Source: GCA-003244245 sp036266995 (GTDB lineage Bacteria; Actinomycetota; Actinomycetes; Mycobacteriales; Pseudonocardiaceae). From it: DNA of 64,000 bases. Of the stretch, positions 16,875-26,288 are shown in pieces. The stretch spans positions 1 to 64,000 of the forward strand of contig DATAWX010000106.1 of assembly GCA_036266995.1 (NCBI GenBank), written 5' to 3'. Positions within the stretch are counted from its first letter, which is position 1. The number at the start of each line of letters is the position of its first letter. The notes under the pieces are model-generated. The model saw only the letters and a program-made list of their open reading frames with translations. It was not told the DNA's origin and did no database searches. A program made the translations under genes and the position numbers.

Positions 16875-19800
16875 TTCGTCTGCCCTTCTGCACCTTGGGG
16901 CTCCGACGACGATCCGTCAGCTTCCTGTTCAAGGGCTCGGCGGGTCTGGCGGCCTTCGCGGATTCCCTGCTGGTAGCTGGAGAGCCGGCCGCGAATTGAC
17001 TCCGCGCTACGCACCGGCGCGCTCGCGGGCTCAGCCGCACCTGCGGCACCCGGCACCAGCAGCGCCCGAGGCTGCCGCCGGGGCAACCCCATGGCGGTGA
17101 CCTCCGCGCTCACCGGCACCGCCAGTGCCCCGGCCGCCCGCCACCCATCATCTGCGGCACCCCAGTCCTGCGCCGGCGTGCCGGCTGGACGGGTCCCGCC
17201 CAATGCGGCGGGAATCGACTGAGCCGAGGTGCGGGGCTTGCCGGCATCGCCGGATTCGGATTCGATCAATGTCCGGCCCGGCTGCCGACGCATCAGAGGC
17301 GGTGAGCCTGCGGTAGCCGGCGCGGTCGCCTTAGCGGCGGCGGCATCCGCAGCCGCCGCATCCGCAACCGGAGCGTCCGGCAACGGCGCATCCGGCGACG
17401 AGGCCTCCCGGGTCGGCGCTCCCCCTGGCCCGCGCGACGACGGAGCAGTCCAGCGGACCGGGACCGCCTCGTGTTCCTTGAACCACGCCGACGCCACGTC
17501 GTCGAAGATCGGTGTGGAGTGCTGGAGCGTCACCCGCTGCCCCGGTCCAACTGGGCCAACCGGTCCCGCCACCGTGGCCCGCGCCGGCCGGAACAGATCC
17601 GCATCGGATCCGGTGCCGACGACATCCGCCGGGCTTGCCGCCGGACTGTCGACCAGTGGGCTGTCCGGCGGTCCCGGCGGAGCCGGTGGCGGCTGCGCCG
17701 GTCCCGACACCGACGGTGAACGCTGGCCTAGGCGCTGCGGCAGCTCGGGATCGCCGCTCGTCTCGTGGCCATCCACCACCGGGATATCCACCACGGTCTC
17801 CGGCCCACCCGCATCGTCTTGGTCGACGTCCGCGGTGTCGTCCGGGTCGACCTCCACAGTGTCGTCCGGATTGACGTCCGCGGTGGAGTCCGACTCGGGG
17901 TCAGCGTTAATGTCCCGGTCGGCGTTAGCGTCCGGGTCCTCGGCGACGTCTGATCGAGGAACCGGGATCGCGTCGGTGTCACTGGCTCCCGGCGACGCGG
18001 CGTCCTGACTACCGGAGTCTTTGGCTTCGGTCAGCTCAGCGATGGCCGCCGGGCTGGGCTCGACCGCCTCCGATGCTACCCGCACCAACCGGGAGGGCAT
18101 GATGACGGAGGCCCAGACACCCACGTCACCGTCACCGCGGCGCAGCTGCACCTCGATGCCATGCCGGCCAGCCAACCGGCCGACGACGTAGAGCCCCATG
18201 CGGCGGGAGACCGAAGCGTCCACCACTGGTGGGCTGGCCAACCGGTAGTTCGCTTCGACCAGCTCCGGCTCCGTCATCCCGACACCGCGATCAGCGACCT
18301 CGATCGAGACCGAACCGTCCGGGCCGAAGTCGCTGGAGACCATCACGTGGCTGTCCGGCGGCGAGAACTGAGTCGCGTTGTCCAGCAGCTCGGCCAGCAG
18401 ATGCACCAGGTCACTCGCTGTCCGGCCGAGCACCAGCACCGCAGGCGGCTGCTGCAGCACGAGCCGTTGGTACTGCTCCACCTCGGAGACCGCGGCGCGC
18501 AGGACGTCGACCAGTCGGACCGGACGGCCGGACCGGTTGGCCGCATCGGTGCCCGCGAGGACCAGCAGGTTCTCACTGTTACGCCGCATCCGGGTAGCGA
18601 GGTGGTCGAGCTGGAACAGGTTGTCGAGCTGTTGCGGGTCCTGCTCACCGCTCTCCAGCCGGTCGATGAGCTTCAGCTGGCGCTCGACCAGGCCCTGCGT
18701 GCGACGCGACAGGTTGACGAAGATGTCGTTGACGTTGGCACGTAGCTGGGCCTGCTCACCGGCCAGCCGAACCGCCTGGCTGTGCACCTCGTCGAACGCC
18801 CTGGCGACCTGACCGATCTCCTCGCGGGTGCCCACCGGTACCGGCTCAACCTCGGTCGCGGGGAGTTCGCCGTCACGGATCCGGGCCATCGCCTCGGGCA
18901 GCCGCCGATCGGCGACGTCCAGGGCGGTGCGCTTGAGCACGCCCAGCGGCCGCAGCAGCGCCCGGGTCACGAAGATGCCGACCAGCACACCCAGCCCCAA
19001 CGCGAAGAACAGGATGACCGAGTTCAGACCGGCCGCGGTTCGCACGTGGTCAAGCAGGTTCTGGGCGGTCTGTTCGATACGTTGCCGCAGGTTCTTCTCG
19101 ACGGTGTTGATGTTGGCGATGACCACCGCGTTGCGCTGATCCCAGTCCTGCGGGGAGGCACCCAGCGGCTGATCCGCGAGACCGCGGTTGAGCACCAGCT
19201 GCAACAACCGCTGCCGGGAAAGCTCAACGTCGGGACCGACTCCAGCGATCGCGCTAGCCCGCTCTGCGGGTCCCAAGGCAGCCCGGAGTGCGTCCTGATC
19301 GGTGACCTGCCGGACGGCCGCGGTGCGCAGGTCTTCGATCTGACCAGAGCCGAGGTGGTTGGTATACAGCGCCGCCGAGACGATCGCGCGCTGCCGGCTG
19401 ATCTGCTCGCGACCGGAGACCAGGGAATGCACGGCTGCAGCGTCGTTGGTGACGGCGACGTCATCGAGCTGGCGGGTCAGCGCGGAATCCAACTCGATCA
19501 GGGGATCGATCGCGTCACTGTACTCGGTGACGACCACCTCGACGGGGCCGAAGCCGCTGGTCACGCTCGCCCGCAGGGGCCCTAACGCGCCCAGTGCGGC
19601 GAGCGGGGACCGGGTGAAGTCGAGGCCGGCCACCTGACCGGCGGACGCCGCGGTGATCTGCACAGCGCTGTCGACGGAGCGGAACTGCGCATCCAGCGGT
19701 CGCCGGTCGCCGGCGCGGCCCGTGGCGACGAACGCGGTAGCCATGTCCCGTTCCTGCTCCACAGAGCCGATCAGATCGGATAGCTGCTGCTGCACGCGCA

Positions 19801-20011
19801 CGATCTGGGAGATCCGCTCATAACCCGGCGCGGCGCCCGCCTCGTCCACGATCCGTAGTACCCCGGCGACCAGAGCGACGATGGTCGGCACCAGCAGCAC
19901 TGCGGCCAGCTTGACCACCACTGGCCAGTTGCGCCAGTACCACCGCGACCGCGGAGTCGTCGGGCCGATCGGTGCCCCCGCGTTCACGGGAGCGCTCAGT
20001 ATGGCGGTCAT
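16871..20011 (-). CDS. conservon sensor kinase, first copy (CvnA-like)
   Basis: 1046 residues. Membrane helix about 33-52 (VKLAAVLLVPTIVALVAGVL), a nitrate/nitrite-sensor-like extracellular helical region to about residue 330, second helix (LNSVILFFALGLGVLVGIFV), HAMP segment, FQLDHLATRMRRNSENLLVL as the putative dimerisation/phosphoacceptor helix, and an HATPase domain (ELLDNATQFSPP, DRGVGM, GLYVVGRLAGRHGI). The C-terminal 370 residues are disordered and include an Asp-rich pseudo-repeat (DPDANADRD, DVNPDDTVEVDPDD) and Ala/Pro stretches. It is the first gene of the six-gene conservon and probably the signal input at the membrane. The ligand is unknown. Confidence 0.92.
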   Translation of the reverse strand: MTAILSAPVNAGAPIGPTTPRSRWYWRNWPVVVKLAAVLLVPTIVALVAGVLRIVDEAGAAPGYERISQIVRVQQQLSDLIGSVEQERDMATAFVATGRAGDRRPLDAQFRSVDSAVQITAASAGQVAGLDFTRSPLAALGALGPLRASVTSGFGPVEVVVTEYSDAIDPLIELDSALTRQLDDVAVTNDAAAVHSLVSGREQISRQRAIVSAALYTNHLGSGQIEDLRTAAVRQVTDQDALRAALGPAERASAIAGVGPDVELSRQRLLQLVLNRGLADQPLGASPQDWDQRNAVVIANINTVEKNLRQRIEQTAQNLLDHVRTAAGLNSVILFFALGLGVLVGIFVTRALLRPLGVLKRTALDVADRRLPEAMARIRDGELPATEVEPVPVGTREEIGQVARAFDEVHSQAVRLAGEQAQLRANVNDIFVNLSRRTQGLVERQLKLIDRLESGEQDPQQLDNLFQLDHLATRMRRNSENLLVLAGTDAANRSGRPVRLVDVLRAAVSEVEQYQRLVLQQPPAVLVLGRTASDLVHLLAELLDNATQFSPPDSHVMVSSDFGPDGSVSIEVADRGVGMTEPELVEANYRLASPPVVDASVSRRMGLYVVGRLAGRHGIEVQLRRGDGDVGVWASVIMPSRLVRVASEAVEPSPAAIAELTEAKDSGSQDAASPGASDTDAIPVPRSDVAEDPDANADRDINADPESDSTADVNPDDTVEVDPDDTADVDQDDAGGPETVVDIPVVDGHETSGDPELPQRLGQRSPSVSGPAQPPPAPPGPPDSPLVDSPAASPADVVGTGSDADLFRPARATVAGPVGPVGPGQRVTLQHSTPIFDDVASAWFKEHEAVPVRWTAPSSRGPGGAPTREASSPDAPLPDAPVADAAAADAAAAKATAPATAGSPPLMRRQPGRTLIESESGDAGKPRTSAQSIPAALGGTRPAGTPAQDWGAADDGWRAAGALAVPVSAEVTAMGLPRRQPRALLVPGAAGAAEPASAPVRSAESIRGRLSSYQQGIREGRQTRRALEQEADGSSSEPQGAEGQTK

Positions 20012-20491
20012 CGCGCCGCCTCCACGGAAGCCGGGAGTCGCGAGCTACTCGCTGGCACGGTGAGGTCCCTCCCCAGGGGTCGACGGTGGCCGGGCATCCG
20101 ACACACCACAGGTAACCGCGGTTGTGGGCCATCCCCACCGCACGGAGGTAACGTCTCGGACACCGAGCCGGATACGCCCGATGTAGGCGACGGACGATAC
20201 GACGCGCCGAGCCGAGCCGTCCCGCGGGTCGGGTTACCGTCCTATTCGACCGCTTACCGTCCTATTTGACCGCTGACCGCGCCAGTGCCTTCGCGGGACA
20301 ATACCCGCGCGGCGTAACTTTTCTTACCCTGATGGACGTCCTGCAGCACTGAAAGTAATTGCGTTCAACCCGGATGATCCACCAGCCCCGCCTTCAATGC
20401 CTCGGCGGAGTGGGCCCGGACGCACCTGGGACACTGGTTGGGAGACCAAGCCGATCACCCACCCGCGGTGCTTGCCAACCGGAGGAACTCG
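20012..20491. promoter_or_regulatory. divergent control region of conservon and xpb
   Basis: 480 bases between two divergent genes, with no credible coding frame. It contains a 20-base tandem repeat at 20234-20273 (TTACCGTCCTATTCGACCGC and a copy with one change), followed by a partial third unit (TGACCG). AT-rich sequence at 20317-20330 may hold a promoter. GGAGG at 20481-20485 is the ribosome binding site of xpb. Confidence 0.5.
20234..20273. repeat. 20-base tandem repeat in the conservon/xpb control region
   Basis: Two adjacent 20-base units differ at one base (CGACC against TGACC), and a third partial unit follows. The position, about 230 bases upstream of both divergent starts, suits a regulator-binding array, though replication slippage is a simpler origin. 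Confidence 0.75.
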
Positions 20492-22165
20492 TTGAGCGCT
20501 TCGCCCGACGCTGGACCGCTCATCGTGCAGTCCGACAAGACGCTGCTGCTGGAGGTCGACCATCCGGCGGCGGGGCTGGCACGCGCGGCGATTGCTCCGT
20601 TCGCCGAACTCGAGCGCGCGCCGGAACACGTGCACACCTACCGGGTGACGCCGCTGGCGCTGTGGAACGCGCGCGCCGCGGGCCATGATGCCGAACAGGT
20701 CGTCGACGCGCTGGTGCGCTACTCCCGGTATGCCGTGCCACAGCCGCTGCTGGTCGACGTCGTGGACACGATGGGCCGCTACGGGCGACTGCGGCTGGTG
20801 GCGCACCCGACGCACGGGCTGGCTCTGGTCGCACTGGATCGCGCCGTGCTCGAGGAGGTGCTCCGGCACCGCAAGATCGCTCCGATGCTGGGAGCTCGGG
20901 TCGACGACGACACCGTGCTGGTCCATCCCTCCGAACGCGGCCGGCTCAAGCAGGGCCTGCTCAAGGCTGGTTGGCCGGCCGAGGATCTCGCCGGCTACGT
21001 CGACGGTGAAGCGCACGCGATCGCGCTGGTTGAGGATGGCTGGTCGCTGCGTACCTACCAGAGCGATGCGGTGACCGGGTTCTGGGCGGGCGGTTCCGGG
21101 GTCGTGGTGCTGCCCTGTGGGGCGGGAAAGACCCTGGTCGGGATCGCCGCGATGGCCGAAGCCCAAGCGACCACACTGATCCTGGTCACCAACACCGTCG
21201 CCGGCCGGCAGTGGAAGCGCGAGCTGGTCGCGCGTACCTCGCTGTCCGATGACGAGGTGGGCGAGTACTCCGGTGAGCGCAAGGAGATCCGCCCGGTGAC
21301 GATTGCGACCTACCAGGTGATGACCCGCAAATCCAAAGGTGAATACCGGCATCTGGATCTGTTCGACTCCCGGGACTGGGGTTTGATCATCTACGACGAG
21401 GTGCACCTGTTGCCCGCGCCGGTGTTCCGGATGACCGCTGATCTGCAGTCCCGCCGCAGGCTCGGGCTGACCGCCACGCTGGTGCGCGAGGACGGCCGGG
21501 AGGGTGACGTGTTCTCGCTGATCGGGCCCAAGCGCTACGACGCGCCGTGGCGCGATATCGAGTCGCAGGGTTGGATCGCGCCGGCGGACTGCGTGGAGGT
21601 ACGGGTCACCCTGACCGACGCCGAGCGGCTGCGCTACGCCACCGCGGAGGCCGACGAGCGCTACCGGGTATGCTCCACCGCGCGTAGCAAGCTGGCCGTC
21701 GTGGCCTCAATCATGGAACGGCACCCGGACGAGCCGACGCTGGTGATCGGCGCATACCTGGAGCAACTTGCCGAACTCGGCGAGGCCCTGGACGCGCCAG
21801 TGGTGCAAGGATCCACCCGCAACTCTGAGCGGGAAACGCTCTACGAGGCGTTCCGCCGGGGCGAAGTACGCACGCTGGTTGTCTCGAAGGTGGCCAACTT
21901 CTCCATCGACCTGCCGGAGGCCTCGGTAGCGGTTCAGGTCTCTGGCACGTTCGGTTCCCGGCAGGAGGAGGCTCAGCGCCTCGGCCGCCTGTTGCGCCCC
22001 AAGGGCGATGGCAGGCAGGCACACTTCTACTCGGTGGTCTCCCGGGACACCTTGGACACCGACTACGCGGCGCACCGTCAGCGTTTCCTCGCCGAGCAGG
22101 GCTACGCCTACCGCATCATCGACGCCGACGACCTACTAGGCCCGGCCATCCCCCAGGTCGACTAG
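20492..22165 (+). CDS. XPB-type DNA repair helicase
   Basis: 557 residues from TTG 20492, placed six bases after GGAGG. Domains: N-terminal helicase-associated region (residues 10-175), then the RecA-like core with LRTYQSDAV (Q-like motif), Walker A PCGAGKT, motif II YDEVH, motif III GLTATLVREDG, and C-terminal motifs VVSKVANFSIDLPEA and EEAQRLGRLLRPKG. From knowledge of mycobacterial XPB (ErcC3) this is a 3'-5' DNA-dependent ATPase with a role in nucleotide repair or recombination. Length matches mycobacterial XPB. It lies alone between the conservon and the convergent cox genes; its usual partner gene is at 9650-11914. Confidence 0.94.
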   Translation: MSASPDAGPLIVQSDKTLLLEVDHPAAGLARAAIAPFAELERAPEHVHTYRVTPLALWNARAAGHDAEQVVDALVRYSRYAVPQPLLVDVVDTMGRYGRLRLVAHPTHGLALVALDRAVLEEVLRHRKIAPMLGARVDDDTVLVHPSERGRLKQGLLKAGWPAEDLAGYVDGEAHAIALVEDGWSLRTYQSDAVTGFWAGGSGVVVLPCGAGKTLVGIAAMAEAQATTLILVTNTVAGRQWKRELVARTSLSDDEVGEYSGERKEIRPVTIATYQVMTRKSKGEYRHLDLFDSRDWGLIIYDEVHLLPAPVFRMTADLQSRRRLGLTATLVREDGREGDVFSLIGPKRYDAPWRDIESQGWIAPADCVEVRVTLTDAERLRYATAEADERYRVCSTARSKLAVVASIMERHPDEPTLVIGAYLEQLAELGEALDAPVVQGSTRNSERETLYEAFRRGEVRTLVVSKVANFSIDLPEASVAVQVSGTFGSRQEEAQRLGRLLRPKGDGRQAHFYSVVSRDTLDTDYAAHRQRFLAEQGYAYRIIDADDLLGPAIPQVD

Positions 22166-22183
22166 TACTCTCGCCGGTCAACA

Positions 22184-22951
22184 TCACTGTGTGTCCATGT
22201 CGTGAACTCGGCCCCACTGACGTCGGACGGACATTATCCGCCGCCGGCTTAGCCAGCGGATGAACACGGCGAGCAAGACAAAAGCGGCAATCGCTGGTAT
22301 GGCCCGTTTGGCGACGGCCCCACCAGCGGCTTCGAGCAGGTCGATCTCCTCAGCCATCGGCGGAGGCACCGGCCGCACGGGCGCTGGCTGGAGTCGTGCT
22401 GGCGGCGACGATGTCGGCTGCGCGGCTACCGGCTGCGACGGGACCAGCTGCGGTGATGCCTGCAGCGACGGCACCGCGGTCACCGTGGCCATCGGTGCGG
22501 GCTCCTCCTGCGGCCCTAGGCTTCTGCTCAGGCAGTCCGCGAACTGACCGATGATCTTATTTCCGACATCCTCGATCAGGCCCCGGCCGAACTGTGCCGG
22601 TCTACCTGTGACGATCATGTCGGTGGCCACGGTGACCGCGGTGCCGTCCCCGCTTTCAACGAGGCTGGCAGCCACCGTCGCTGTTACCGTTCCCTGCCCC
22701 CCAGATGCTGTACCCGTCGCCTGGATCACGGTCCGGTGTGCGGCCTCATCGGTATCGGTGAAGCGGCCCGCCCCGCGGTACTGCAAGGAGATCGGGCCCA
22801 GCCGAACCTTCACGATCCCAGCGAACTCATCGCCACCAGCCGACGTGATGCTGGCTCCCGGGAAGCATGGTGCTACCCGCTCGGGATCCAGCAGCGCACG
22901 CCAGACAGTGTCGATGGGCGCTGGGACGGTGAACTTGTGCTCAAGCTTCAT
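22184..22951 (-). CDS. coxG: CoxG-like SRPBCC protein with membrane tail
   Basis: 255 residues. Residues 1-145 are an SRPBCC/START-like fold of the carbon monoxide dehydrogenase subunit G family (MKLEHKFTVPAPIDTVWRAL, CFPGASI, KVRLGPISLQY, GRGLIEDVGNKIIGQFADCL). A Pro/Gln-rich linker leads to a C-terminal membrane helix (IPAIAAFVLLAVFIRWLSRRR). In Oligotropha CoxG is reported to recruit the enzyme to the membrane, and the tail here fits that. The ATG start overlaps the coxM stop, so it is the last gene of the operon. It converges with xpb at only 18 bases. Confidence 0.88.
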   Translation of the reverse strand: MKLEHKFTVPAPIDTVWRALLDPERVAPCFPGASITSAGGDEFAGIVKVRLGPISLQYRGAGRFTDTDEAAHRTVIQATGTASGGQGTVTATVAASLVESGDGTAVTVATDMIVTGRPAQFGRGLIEDVGNKIIGQFADCLSRSLGPQEEPAPMATVTAVPSLQASPQLVPSQPVAAQPTSSPPARLQPAPVRPVPPPMAEEIDLLEAAGGAVAKRAIPAIAAFVLLAVFIRWLSRRRIMSVRRQWGRVHDMDTQ

Positions 22952-23817
22952 GCAGGCCAGCCCGCCACTCCGGCCGCCGCGGCCAGAGCGCGCCCGGTGA
23001 GCACTCGGGCGAGGTGCTCGCGGTAGTCGGTGTCGGCATTGCCATCCGACGTCGGCCTGGTGCCATCGGCCGCATGCTCGGCGGCCCCGCGGATTGTCTC
23101 GACGGTGGCTAGCTGCCCGACCAGCGCCTGCTCCACCCCGACGGCCCGGACCGGGGTGGAACCCATATTGGTCAGCGCCACCCGGGCCTGCGCGATCGAT
23201 CCGCCCTCGGTCCGCACCGTTGCGGCAACCGCGACGATCGACCAGGCTTGCGCCACCCGGTTGAACTTCTCGTAGTGCGCCCCCCAGCCGGTCTTCTTCG
23301 GAATCCTTACCTCGACGAGCACCTCGTCGGGCCCCACCGCCGTGGTGAACAGATCGACGAAGAACTCCCCGACCGGCACGGTGCGCCGGCCGCCAGGCCC
23401 GACGATGACCATCTCGCAGTCCAGCGCCACCGCCGGGGCCAACAGGTCACCAGCGGGGTCAGCGTGCACCAGAGCGCCGCCGAGGGTCCCGCGGTGCCGG
23501 ATCTGCGGATCGCCCACCGTCTGGGTGGCCAGCGCCAACAACGCGGCATGCTCCTCGATCAGCGCATCGTTGATCACGTCGTGGTGCGTGGTCATCGCCC
23601 CGACCACGATGGCATCGCCGTCATCACGCACCCCACGCAACTCACGGATCTTGTTCAAGTCCACCAGGGTCGTCGGGGTGGCAAGCCGCAACCGGAGCAC
23701 CGGCACCAGACTCTGGCCCCCGGCGAGAATTTTGGCGTCCTCGCCGGCCTGGGACAGCACCTGCACCGCTTCCTGCACCGACGATGCGGCGACGTAGTCG
23801 AACGCTGACGGGATCAC
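22948..23817 (-). CDS. coxM: CO-dehydrogenase-like FAD subunit (CoxM)
   Basis: 289 residues from GTG 23817. FAD-binding medium subunit of a molybdenum hydroxylase: PSAFDYVAASSVQEAV, AGGQSLVPVLRLRLA as the first FAD motif, then IRHRGTLGGALVHADPAGDL as the second. It passes electrons from the 2Fe-2S subunit to the acceptor. The start overlaps the coxL stop as GTGA; upstream in-frame sequence is the shadow of coxL. Together with coxS and coxL it gives the S-L-M order typical of form II clusters. Confidence 0.92.
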   Translation of the reverse strand: MIPSAFDYVAASSVQEAVQVLSQAGEDAKILAGGQSLVPVLRLRLATPTTLVDLNKIRELRGVRDDGDAIVVGAMTTHHDVINDALIEEHAALLALATQTVGDPQIRHRGTLGGALVHADPAGDLLAPAVALDCEMVIVGPGGRRTVPVGEFFVDLFTTAVGPDEVLVEVRIPKKTGWGAHYEKFNRVAQAWSIVAVAATVRTEGGSIAQARVALTNMGSTPVRAVGVEQALVGQLATVETIRGAAEHAADGTRPTSDGNADTDYREHLARVLTGRALAAAAGVAGWPA

Positions 23818-26288
23818 TCGGCACCTCCCTGCTGCGCATCGATGGAGCCCAACCCGCCACCGGCAGCGGCCTCGGTGGCGTGCTCCGACGTGGATTTGAC
23901 GGCTCCGCGAGCTGACTGCACCGCTCGCCATACCCGTTGCGGCGAGCACGGCATGTCGATGTTGGTGACGCCGAGGTGACGCACCGCATCCAACACGGCG
24001 TTGACCACCGCGGGAGTAGAGGCGATGGTGCCGGCCTCCCCGACACCCTTGACACCCAGAGGATTTGAGGTTGCGGGGGTTACGGTCCGGTCGGTGGTGA
24101 AACTAGGCAGGTCCGCAGCAGAGGGCACCAGGTAGTCGGCCAGCGTGCCGGTGACCAAGGTGCCGCTCTCGTCGTGCACGGCCTCCTCGAACAATGCCTG
24201 CGCGATGCCCTGGGCTAGGCCCCCGTGGATCTGCCCCTCGACAATCAGCGGGTTCACCACGGTTCCGACATCGTCTACACAGACGTAGCTGCGGATCTTC
24301 ACCCAGCCGGTCTCGGTGTCCACCTCGGCCGCGCAGAAATGGGTACCGTGCGGGAAGGAGAAGTTTTCCGGGTCGAAGGTGGCGTCGGAGTCCAGTGACG
24401 GCTCCATCCCCTCGGGGAAATTGTGTGAAGTGAACGTCGCGAACGCCACCTCCTGAATGGTGGTGGATCGGTCAGTTCCCTTGATGATGAACTTGCCATT
24501 GTGGAACTGGAGATCTTGCTCAGAGCACTCGAGAAGATGAGCGGCGACCTTGCGGGCCTTCTCGATCACCTTATCCGCTGCATTGACCACCGCGATGCCG
24601 CCGACGACCAGCGACCGGGAACCGTAGGTGTCCAATCCCTTAGACGAGCTCTGGGTGTCGCCGTGCAGCACCTCGACGTCCTCGAAGGGAACGCCCAGTT
24701 TGTGGGCAATGAGCTGACTCCAGGCCGTCTCGTGGCCCTGGCCGTGGGGGGAAGTGCCGGTGACGACCTCGACCTTGCCGGTGGCCAGCATCCGGATGCT
24801 GGCGTGCTCCCAGCCACCGGCGCTGGCACCAAGCGCGCCGAGCAGGCGAGACGGTGCAAGGCCACACACCTCGGTGTAGGTCGAGATGCCGATGCCCAGC
24901 TGCACCGAGTCGTTTGCCTCCCGGCGGCGCCGCTGCTCGGCGCGCAGACCGTCATAATCGAATAGCTCCGTGGCGCGCGCGGTGGCCGCCTCATAGTTGC
25001 CGGAGTCGTAAATCAGCCCGGCTGCGTTGGTGTAGGGAAATTCGTCGTGCGGGATCCAGTTCTGCTTACGCAGATCCAGTGGATCCCGGCCCAGCTCGAC
25101 GGCGAGTTCATCCATGATCCGTTCGATGGCGAACGTGGCCTCTGGCCGCCCGGCACCCCGGTAAGCATCGGTCCACGTCTTGTTCGTAAACACGTCGGTG
25201 CAGGTGAACTTGTATGCCGGGATCTTGTAGATGGCCGGGAAGATGAAGCCGCCGAACGGCGGGCACGCCGGGCTGAGCAGCCCCAAGTAGGCACCCATGT
25301 CGGCGGTCAGCTCGCCCTTCAGCGCGGTGACCGTTCCATCCTTCTTGGCTGCGATCGTGATGTCCTGGATTTGGTCACGACCGTGATGCCCGGACACCAT
25401 GGACTCTGACCGCGTCTCGGTCCACTTCACCGGCTTGCCCGTTCGCCGAGCGATTAGCACGCTGAGGAACTCCTCCGGTATCACCTGGAGCTTGCCGCCG
25501 AACCCACCGCCAACGTCCGGTGCGATGACCCGGATCTTGTGCTCGGGCAGCCCCAGGCACAGCGCGGTCATCGTCTTGACGATGTGCGGCACCTGGGTGG
25601 ACGACCACATGGTCAGCTGCTCGCCGGTCGGGTCGACCACGACCGAGCGGGGCTCCATGAATGCGGGAATCAGTCGCTGCTGGCGGAACCGGCGCTTAAC
25701 GACGATCGAATCAGGGTCGGCCTCGGCCACGGCGATCGCCTCATCGGCGTTGCCACCGGTGCCGGCCACGGCTGAATCCAATGAGAAGAAGGCCCACTTG
25801 TTGCTGCCGTAGTCCGGATGCACCACCGTTGAGTCGGTCAACGCCGCCTCCATGTCCAGCACCGGCTCCAGGGGGTCATAGTCGACCTGGATGGCATCGG
25901 CAGCGTCCTTGGCAGCGGCCGCGCTACGGGCAACCACCACCGCCACGATCTCACCGGCGAAGCGGACCGTATCGCTCGCAATCGACACATGCCGCGGCGG
26001 TGTGGCATCGGCATTGATGGGGAAGACGCACGGCAGACCGGACTGCTCGGCGTCGAGGTCAGCGCCGGTGTAAACGGCGATGACGCCGGGCAGCTGCTTG
26101 GCCGCCTCAATATCAATCCCGGTGATCGTGGCGCTGGCGAACGGGCTGCGCACCATAGCGAGGTGCAACATCCCCGGTAGCGTGATGTTGTCCGTCCAGC
26201 GGGTCCGGCCGGTGATCAGCCGGGCATCCTCTTTGCGCTTGCGGGCCCGACCGAACTCCGAGGTCGCGGGCTGCGCGGTGGTGGTCAT
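23814..26288 (-). CDS. coxL: form II CO-dehydrogenase-like molybdenum subunit (CoxL)
   Basis: 824-residue catalytic subunit of the xanthine dehydrogenase family. Motifs: RKRKEDARLITGRTRWTDNI at the start, GGGFGGK (260-266) for molybdopterin, the active-site loop AYRGAGR (375-381), and GVKGVGEAGT near residue 755 with the catalytic glutamate. From established work, form I CO dehydrogenases have AYxCSFR with the Cu-ligating cysteine; this protein lacks that cysteine and carries the form II motif. The substrate is therefore uncertain: CO oxidation is not assured, and an aldehyde or purine-like hydroxylation is possible. It should need the cytosine dinucleotide form of the cofactor. The start overlaps the coxS stop as TGATG. 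Confidence 0.93.
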   Translation of the reverse strand: MTTTAQPATSEFGRARKRKEDARLITGRTRWTDNITLPGMLHLAMVRSPFASATITGIDIEAAKQLPGVIAVYTGADLDAEQSGLPCVFPINADATPPRHVSIASDTVRFAGEIVAVVVARSAAAAKDAADAIQVDYDPLEPVLDMEAALTDSTVVHPDYGSNKWAFFSLDSAVAGTGGNADEAIAVAEADPDSIVVKRRFRQQRLIPAFMEPRSVVVDPTGEQLTMWSSTQVPHIVKTMTALCLGLPEHKIRVIAPDVGGGFGGKLQVIPEEFLSVLIARRTGKPVKWTETRSESMVSGHHGRDQIQDITIAAKKDGTVTALKGELTADMGAYLGLLSPACPPFGGFIFPAIYKIPAYKFTCTDVFTNKTWTDAYRGAGRPEATFAIERIMDELAVELGRDPLDLRKQNWIPHDEFPYTNAAGLIYDSGNYEAATARATELFDYDGLRAEQRRRREANDSVQLGIGISTYTEVCGLAPSRLLGALGASAGGWEHASIRMLATGKVEVVTGTSPHGQGHETAWSQLIAHKLGVPFEDVEVLHGDTQSSSKGLDTYGSRSLVVGGIAVVNAADKVIEKARKVAAHLLECSEQDLQFHNGKFIIKGTDRSTTIQEVAFATFTSHNFPEGMEPSLDSDATFDPENFSFPHGTHFCAAEVDTETGWVKIRSYVCVDDVGTVVNPLIVEGQIHGGLAQGIAQALFEEAVHDESGTLVTGTLADYLVPSAADLPSFTTDRTVTPATSNPLGVKGVGEAGTIASTPAVVNAVLDAVRHLGVTNIDMPCSPQRVWRAVQSARGAVKSTSEHATEAAAGGGLGSIDAQQGGAE

